Assembly (NCBI GenBank): GCA_024305405.1
Contig: JAKNDB010000085.1
Location: forward strand, 1,302,001 to 1,366,000
Source of the DNA: Dirofilaria immitis
Lineage: Eukaryota; Nematoda; Chromadorea; Rhabditida; Onchocercidae
DNA: 64,000 nt
Direction of reading: 5' to 3'
Below are positions 56,570-64,000 of the stretch, one piece after another. Both the position numbers and the translations under genes were made by a program. A model generated the notes under the pieces. That model had not been told where the DNA came from. It did no database searches and saw nothing but the letters and a program-made list of their open reading frames with translations. The first letter of the stretch is position 1; each line of letters starts with the position of its first letter.

Positions 56570-59500
56570 TTATTTTTAATTTTTCTGAAATCCGATAGTA
56601 ATTGCTGGTGATTATGGATAAGTAAACAAACAAATAAATAATGAATAAGTAAACATATAAATAAGCAAATAAATAAGAAGGAGGGAAGTGATCTATTGAG
56701 AATAGATGAATAGATAGATGAATCAATAGATAAGTTTTTAAATCAACAAGTAAAATTAATAGAAAAGTGATCTGCCAAGAAAAATATGATTTAATAAGAA
56801 ATAAATATGACTAAAATGAATTGGTAATTAAATGGGAAAAATTAGTTGATAAATAAAAAACAAATGTATGAATAAATGAATGAGTAAACAATGAATAAGT
56901 AAAATTAAGTCAATAAATGGATATTAATTAATAAAAATAATCATGCAAATAGACGAATAAATAAGCAAATAAAAAAATCAGATAAAGAAATGAATAAATA
57001 TAGATGAATACATTTAAATGATCAAAGAATAAATGAATAACTCGTGCTGAAATTGGTGATGGCACTTGTAAAAATAAAGAAATAAGAAAATAAATAGTTT
57101 TTATGCCCTATAATATATTTAATCATTAGATAGAAAAAAAATGAGAAAGAAAATTTGCTAAAGAAAATTGAATTCAAATTTTATTTCAGCAAAATAAAAT
57201 TTTTTTGTTTACTGTTAATCTTCAAACCTACAATAAATTTTATCCTAGAATTCTTTTAAACATGAAAAGTACTTTGATAAGTAAACTAATCAAGAAAGCA
57301 ATTTAACAAAGGAAAAAATAAAATTTCCATCCCACGGAAAACAGTGCAAACATCTTAAAATGTTTTTCTTTTATTTCAAATATTTGCAACTAACCATATT
57401 TTGTTATTTAAAAATTAAAATTTTAAATATTCGGAATTTTAAAAATTCAGATAATTTCTTTTGTTTAGCAATTTTTATTACAATTTGCATCTGTTAAGAG
57501 AAATTTGCAACCGGAAATTGATAATTCTATGAATATTTGAAAAATTATCAAAAGGATTATCAGTAGTAGTACTAATTTTCATAAAAGTTTTGCTCAAGTT
57601 TGATTTTTTAGTAGTCTTCACTTTTTGGTTTTAACAAATTGGATATTAAATTAATAAACGAATTAGTTCAAAGATAAAAAAATGCATATCGATTTACTTC
57701 AATTTAGTATTTCGAATTCATTAGTTTGTAAATATTTGGACAGCAAGTGTTATTCAATAAATATAATATCTGAATACTGTATAATAATCAACAAACATAT
57801 TTCATTACATATTTTATTAAATAGCAAAATTAATAAATAGCTAAGAAATAATTTTGATAAAATTTTTTAATACTTTAATTATTTAAAAATCAAAGAAAAA
57901 AATTAAATCGAGAAAAATGAATAAATAATACATCTATTTTGATATAATCCATTAATTTTTTTAGTACCAAATTTAGTCATCGATTTTGCATACTTTTCCG
58001 ATTATATTACCATTAAAGAAATGAATTTTCTTTTTGATTACATCACTTTTTAAATTGTTTTTCCCATCTTTTTAAGTTGTGTTTTTCCCATCTTTTTAAG
58101 TTGGAAATTTGACTGTTATTTACTATAATTTCAATTTTTTGTTAAAGGAATTGATTGATTGCATTATCATTTTATCTTTTTTTTCAACTAAGTTTTTTTC
58201 TTATTTTTTTCAAGAAAAAAGTAAAGAAAAAAGAAAATGTAAAAAAACGGAAAAAAGGATGGAAGCTTTTAAATAATTTTAATTTTTTCAATTATTTAAA
58301 TTTAGTAAGTTTTGCATTAATTTTTTTCAGAAAATGTTTGATGGATGAAAGTATTGATTTCATTTTTGGATACGATCATTATCTCTTTCCAAAAAAAAAA
58401 AAAACATTTTAAAAAATTAAAACGATAATTCATTAAAAACTAATTCACTAAGCTAAAATTGTATAACATTTAGGATGTTTCGTATTTTTCGTTTTTTACA
58501 AATTAAATAAAAAATATTTGAAAAAATATTTATTGGAAATATTTTAAAATATAAAATAATTGCTCATTTGATGAAGTTAAGTTTGGATAATATATTTAAA
58601 TACAAATCAAATTTAAGTTATTTGTTTGCATAATTTTTGTAACGTAAAAATAAAATTTTATTAAAATTTTATAAATTTTCTGTTTTGTTTTTGCTTTTAT
58701 CAAAAGATTCAAAATTTGATAGACAAAATTTAATAAACTTTCAAAAAATTAAACAAATTTTGGCGTTAAAATAAAATTGAATGCTATAAATTATAAAATA
58801 AAAAAATGGAACGATATTTTTTATTTCTGCAACATTTTTATAATACAAAATGAAATTTTATTAAACTACCGGAGAATAAAATAATTTTTGTTGCAGGTTA
58901 ATGTTATTTGTGAAATATTTTCAAAATATAATAATGATTTTCTTTTGATGCGCAACGATGAAAAAAAATCAAGCAACCAATTTTATATTAATTGTAGTAA
59001 TTTTACAGTAATTTTGTATATTCTATATTTCCGCAACATTAAATATCACCAAATTGCAAACGAAAGCGCACAACAAATACAGTAATCAATTTTACAGTAA
59101 CTATAATGAATAATTTTACAGTAGTTTAGTAACCAATGTTGGAGTAATTTTATTAATGTCATATAAAATGAAACATTATTAAATTCCAAATGAAAAAAAA
59201 CAAACAGCAAATACAGCGATCAATTTTATAATAGCTACAATCTATACGTCTACAACAGTTTCAGTGATCACTTCTACAGTAATTTTATTTATTCTATATT
59301 TGCGACACAAAATGAATTTTTTTCTTTGTAAATTTTAAAAGAAAAAACAAGTTAAATTTTTATGTTCAAATATTTTTATTATATCATATTGAAACATCAT
59401 GCACAAAAATGGTTATTTTTTGAAGTCATTTCAAAATTGGAAAGATTTATTTTATAAATATCAAAAAAATAAAAAGTAAATTATTTCCTCTATATTTGCC

Positions 59501-60735
59501 ACGCAAAATTTTTCAAAAAATCATTTTTTCAAAAACCGTAAAATTTTCAAAAATCAAAGAAAGAAAATTATTTAATGCCAATTTATCATTGAATCGTTTA
59601 GCAGTTAGTTATCAGTTTTATGATTGATTTGTTATCGTCCATTTACTTATCATTAATTATATTTGTCATTTATTGCTACAAAAATATTTTCATTTTTGCT
59701 ATTATTTAAAAATTTTCATTCTTTTTTTTGCGAATGAATAAAAAATGAGAAATAATTTGAAATGAAGTAATAGCCAACGAGATTTCATAGAATTTTCAAT
59801 GTTTTATGAAATATTGTTTAAAAATTTATCTAATCATTTTTATTGGTTAGCTATTGTTTTATCAGTTTTGGTTGATTTATTTACCATTAGTATTAGTTTG
59901 TCGTTGCTTTATCACTTTGTATCTTATTTATCACTATTATTAGTTTTTGTGTCATCACTTAAGTTTTTTGTAAGTTAAAAAAAAGAAATTTCATAATTCA
60001 ATTTTTAAAAATAGTTTGAAATGAAATATCCAACAAAAAGTATGGAATTTTCAATATTTGAAGGCCCCATTTTAGAAAGTAATAGTGATAAGCAAGACGA
60101 AATTTTTCAAAAATTCATCGAATTTTTTAAGAACATTGGAATTGATAGAGTAATTGAAATTTGTAGCCTACATAGCCATTTATAATTTTCACTTTTATAG
60201 ATCTTAACTATTCAATTATGGCTAGAAATTGTTACAACAATTTAAAACATGCTATAGCAAATTATCAAATATCCAGTAATTTCTATTTTGACAGGTAATC
60301 AGTAACCTATTCTGGAGCATTAGTATCATTACTAAATGAGGTTAATGATTAATAATTGAAGATAATCAATAACTTATTCGAAATCACTCAATAATTTTGG
60401 ACGATAATAATCAAGTACTACATATTTTAAGTAAAATAATCAAAATTCAATTCTAAAGTATTACACGTCTTCTGTAATTTATTTTAAAGTACTGTATATG
60501 TTTAGTAGTTGAAGGTAAATTTTGAAATTTAAAAAAAAATTTAGAATTTACGATATCGTTATTGTTGCGATTAAACGCGAAGTTCTATGATAAAAGAAAA
60601 TACAATGAGATTCGTGAGTAGATGTATTGGAGAATTTGTAAATCAAAGTGTGAATTGATTGATATTAATAATCATGCTCATATGTGGGGATTTATTGTGT
60701 AAATGTAAAATGTAAAGTAAAATTGTCCATCATGA
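56570..60735. other. AT-rich desert, no gene supported
   Basis: It contains an AATAAATAAGCAAATAAATAAG-like block (56620-57010), a roughly 270 bp degenerate duplication with TTTACAGTAA and TTCTATATTTCCGCAACA (58860-59330), and degenerate TTATCAGTTTTGATTGATTT.TTA units (59580-59960). Short open frames here lack splice context. Confidence 0.5.
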
Positions 60736-60910
60736 ATCCATGAACTCTAAAAGGAATTCCATTAGCACGCGCTAACAAAGGCGCTATTTCTTGTGGTTGC
60801 AGAACTGTACTACAGTCTTACACTTACCGCGGAAGAGAGCATCTGAGCATTAAAGTCCATTTTAAAAGATGTGCTTCGACGAGATCAGAATGGGGCATTA
60901 TTTGGTTCCC
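60736..60910. other. GC-elevated complexity island, open on both strands
   Basis: About 175 bp of clearly non-repetitive, GC-richer sequence. On the plus strand a stop-free frame runs from 60744 to about 60927 and includes GIPLARANKGAISCGCRTVL. The minus strand is also open over much of it, including LQPQEIAPLLARANGIPFRV. No start codon and splice pair makes a clean model. It could be an exon, a non-coding RNA, or a fragment of an element. Confidence 0.45.
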
Positions 60911-61032
60911 TTTTCCTTTGTATTATTAATGATTATCATCATTAAAAGATTTAATGATATCATCATTAAAATTATCTTATCGATATGGCGGAATTTGATA
61001 TTGTGATCACTGCAACTATTTATCGTAATAAA

Positions 61033-61054
61033 GGTTTAATTACCCAATTTTGAG
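61033..61054 (+). ncRNA. SL1 spliced-leader-like sequence (variant gene or pseudogene)
   Basis: The 22 bases match the nematode SL1 leader at 21 positions; the single change is T for G at leader position 16. A true SL RNA gene has a GT donor right after the terminal GAG. Here GAG is followed by ATTG and then GTATCT, so a donor would sit four bases late. About 30 bases downstream, ATTTTGGAA resembles the Sm-binding site of SL RNAs (AATTTTTGGAA), but the usual GACCCAAAG-type stem sequence is not clear. A degenerate SL RNA gene is the best reading; the 5' end of a retro-copied trans-spliced mRNA is the alternative. Confidence 0.5.
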
Positions 61055-62551
61055 ATTGGTATCTTTGAACATTATTTTTAGCCCATTTTGGAATTTAAGT
61101 GAAGATAAAGATTTCGCAACTCTGTATACGAAAAATGACGAATATTTTCATTACATTTTGTATTTACTTATGATAATCAATAATCTAGTATAAAGTATTA
61201 TATATTCCAGTAGGAAATATTTCCTTTTGGAGCATTTTTATAATGAATTTGAAATATATCATTAACTTGATGTTACTGGTAATTAAGTACTTCACTGTAC
61301 TGATCTTCATCTTCTCTGTTTCAGTATTATTCATTTATTTTCATTCCCATAAAATGAATATCGATAATTAATTTTCGATATACCTTTCATAAATATCTTT
61401 CCGACTATAAAACTTACTTTTTGTACTTAATTATAAATCGAATATCGATTATTGAGATATTTTTCTTGTAATTTTTGTTATCATCAATAAATGAATAATA
61501 AGCATTTCGTTTATTAACAAGGAAAAGAACAAATGATGATGATTTTTTTCTCATTTTATCCCTGCTCTTTCAGCCTTATTTTTCATCTGTAATATATTTT
61601 GTTATTTAAAAATTTATTCAAAAATTTCTCACTGATGCAATCAACTGTTAGTTCTAATTAATAGATGTAGAAATGCTTAAAATTTAGAAGCAGTTTAAAT
61701 ATTAAAATTATTTAAATTGCTTTTAAATTTTAATGAAAAGAAAAAACTTCTAAGCAAATTAAATTTCTTATCATTTCAGTGCATTTAATTGAAACATTTC
61801 GATAATAAAATGAAATGAAAATAATGAACTATGCGATTAATTTCTAAGAAAATAAAAGAGAACAATTTGTTTTGGAAATTATTTCCATATTCTTCTTCAT
61901 TATTCCCTCGAAACTTCAATCAATCAATCAATAAGCGTAATCGTCGGAATCATGCATTAATGAACGTTTTTATAAAATGGCAAATGTTCAATGAATCTGA
62001 AATTAATTTTGATCAAAATTTCATATAATTCTTGTCATTTAGTTAAAATTTATAAATCTTTGCCTATATAAATTTAATCGAAATTTTACATAATTCTGTT
62101 AATTATTAGATAATTAAATTAATTTTTTGAAGAACGTAAGCATAAAAAAATTATTTTGAACGAAATTTTATATAATCTTATTAATTAGTGTACAACATAT
62201 TATTACTATATTGCATTTAAATTTTAAACAAAATTTAATTGATTTTTTCGAGAAAAAGTTTTTTTTAATTTCAATAATCAATTTAGAAATTTTTAATTTT
62301 TTATTAGTTATAATAAAATTAGCTAATTATTTTTACTAGTTATAATAAAATTAGCTAAATATTTTAACCATTTGACTGGTACAAAACAAATATTAATAAA
62401 TTTTGTTAATATTTTAAAAATTCTTATTTCTTTATTAATTACCGTAAGCTTAATTAGATAGTTTAATATGACATATATATTTCAAATTTTTACCATATCA
62501 TTTATTTTTCTTTTTTAAACTTTGCTTTACAAAATTTTAAGAAAAATGGAA
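61055..62551. other. no confirmed gene
   Basis: AT-rich DNA. A plus-strand 65-codon frame at 61831-62028 (with NKRNRRNHALMN) is somewhat less AT-biased than its surroundings but has no supported splice context. At 62326-62359 the 22-base segment TTTTTACTAGTTATAATAAA.. is part of a short direct repeat of TTAGTTATAATAAAATTAGCTAA. Confidence 0.4.
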
Positions 62552-62777
62552 TTAAAAATGTGAAAAAAAAAGCGTGTACTTTCCGTCTCCGCCATTTTCA
62601 CTCAAATACGTATAGAATGGATGTCCACCGCCACGTTTTGGTTGCTGATAGTAGTAGTAGTACGGTGACAATGTTTGGTGTCGTTTAATGTTTGGAACAA
62701 AAAGATGTTCGTAATTATTCGATCTCATTGGACCAAATGCTCGTGCACCGCCACGTTTTTTCATCATAAATAATTGT
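62552..62777 (-). CDS. GGARAF-type neuropeptide precursor exon (NLP-9/NLP-21-like)
   Basis: Minus-strand exon with a strong acceptor (TTTCTTTTTTCCAG before 62777), entering in phase 2. It reads QLFMMKKR, then GGARAFGPMRSNNYEHLFVP with NIKR, then HQTLSPYYYYYQQPKR, then GGGHPFYTYLSENGGDGK. The KR-GGARAF start and KR-GGG spacing match the NLP-9 and NLP-21 precursors of C. elegans, whose peptides begin GGARAF or GGGRAF after dibasic sites. The exon either runs to the TAA at 62552 or ends at a GT after 62580. The signal-peptide exon should lie at higher coordinates and was not found before the window ends, so the gene is partial here. The (TAC)5 run gives the five tyrosines. No frame problem visible. 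Confidence 0.65.
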
Positions 62778-62799
62778 CTGGAAAAAAGAAATTTTTAGA

Positions 62800-63480
62800 A
62801 ATTATATGATTAAAAATATATTATTCAAATTCTATTATAAATATAATTAAAATAATTAGAATTCTGTTATGGAGTAATTAGTAGATTATTCACAATTTAC
62901 TACTCACTTTATTTGCATATTCATAATATTATATTATGAATAAAATTTGTAATTTCAATGACAATATAAATGAATTGGAAATAATTAAAATTTATTATGA
63001 ATAGGTTATCAGCATTTTTATACTTGTTTTTTTTTTTTTTCTTCTATATATGTAGTATTATATATCACATAAAATATACGATTTCAATTATAGTCTAAAA
63101 GAATTGGAGTAATCAAATTTATTATGAAATAATAAATAGTTAATAGCATTTTTCTGCTTACTTTTTGTTCCACACATTTTGTATTTCTTAGTTTTTATCG
63201 ATTCAGCATGATTGTGTTTTTTTAACGAAATAAATTAGGGTAATTAAAATTTGTTTAAATTCTCAATAGCAAATTTTATCTAATCAGACATTTTATACTT
63301 TTTCACTAAACTAATAACAAATTGATATTATTCCATGGTATTTATATATGATTAAAAATATATAATTTCAATATACTCTATAATAATAATAGATCAGAGT
63401 AAATTTGGTATAATTTATTATGAAATAATAAATTTTGAATATATATTATCATTCTTTGTAACTCTCACATTTTTATTTAT
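62800..63480. repeat. degenerate tandem repeat of about 160 bp
   Basis: Four to five diverged units, each with GATTTCAATTATA.TCTA, GAATTGGA.TAAT.AAATTTATTATGAA and AGCATTTTT..ACTT. They lie in the upstream intron or promoter side of the GGARAF exon. Confidence 0.65.
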
Positions 63481-64000
63481 CCATTCTAGCAAAATTTTAT
63501 ATTTTTTCAACAATTAATTGATTCAAATTATTATTTCTTTTTTAATTCGATATAATATACTTGTTACACTAAATATATACGATAGAAAAATAACCATGTA
63601 TTTATAAAACCTATGATATATTTTCATAACCTAATCTTTTTAATAAACTATCATTCTCCGAAAAAAAAAAACAGAAAAAACTAAATTAAATCAGAAAAAG
63701 ATATGAAGCAATAGAAATGAAATAATTGTGAAAAAAAAATTAATAATTATATTCGAAGAAAACTGCACATAATTATATATGGCATTTTTCTATCGTAATC
63801 TAATATTTTTCAGCTATACGGGAATAAAAAACTGTAATAAATATATACGACAATGATGATGTACAGTAATTTCTTGTATGCGTAAGATGAAAAATAATGT
63901 ATTTTTCAATTATGTACGATACCAAGAAATTCTGATAATTACATATAGTAAAAATTACATACGGTAATTTTTTATTATCGCTTTAATCTAATATCTGCCA
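63481..64000. other. window end, no gene seen
   Basis: AT-rich DNA to the end of the window. Any first exon of the GGARAF neuropeptide gene would be here or beyond; I could not identify a signal-peptide frame. Confidence 0.4.

Noticed and set aside
57295..57360. Minus-strand MFALFSVGWKFYFFLC, signal-peptide-like
   Set aside because: Stops after 16 codons and no good donor or partner exon was found; AT-rich DNA yields such hydrophobic strings often.
60805..60827. 23-base GT-AG 'intron' on the minus strand inside the GC-elevated island
   Set aside because: Too short for spliceosomal removal, and the flanking phases do not give a clean model.

Overview
The window reads as nuclear DNA of a parasitic nematode, most likely a spirurid or filarial-type (clade III) worm. 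Evidence: very AT-rich DNA, multi-exon genes with short-to-medium GT-AG introns, TTTTCAG-type acceptors a few bases upstream of start codons (as expected for spliced-leader trans-splicing), nematode-style neuropeptide precursors, and at 61033-61054 a 22-base stretch matching the nematode SL1 leader at 21 of 22 positions. Genus cannot be fixed from the sequence alone. No Wolbachia-like, viral or transposase coding sequence was recognised.

Layout. (1) 1-12.3 kb is gene-dense with ordinary composition. On the minus strand lie a 5'-complete, 3'-truncated CWF19L1 homologue (1-2168) and a GPATCH11 homologue (2941-5290). A 550 bp intergenic region separates these divergently from a plus-strand SR splicing factor of the SRSF10 type (5841-8483), a possible 56-residue ORF (9039-9209) and a cohesin acetyltransferase of the Eco1/ESCO family (10229-12251). 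Three of the four named proteins work on RNA splicing or spliceosomes. The two same-strand runs could be operons.

(2) 12.3-64 kb is a gene-poor, extremely AT-rich repeat desert. It holds isolated small secreted-protein genes, all on the minus strand: a Ly-6/uPAR three-finger protein with a hydrophobic GPI-type tail (14146-16842), an NLP-13-like neuropeptide precursor (33310-35145), and an exon of a GGARAF (NLP-9/NLP-21-like) neuropeptide precursor (62552-62777). The rest is microsatellites, many tandem minisatellites (18, 30, 35, 66, 68, 80, 86, about 120 and about 230 bp units), pyrimidine tracts, palindromes, and a pair of about 220 bp inverted copies 10 kb apart.

A technical point affects every gene model here. 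Four of the recognised genes need single-base additions to stay in frame, and nearly all the sites can be explained as one missing base, mostly in short A/T runs. Because this hits several unrelated conserved genes in the same direction, deletion-biased assembly error is the leading explanation rather than pseudogenes. The SR and Ly-6 genes need no correction.
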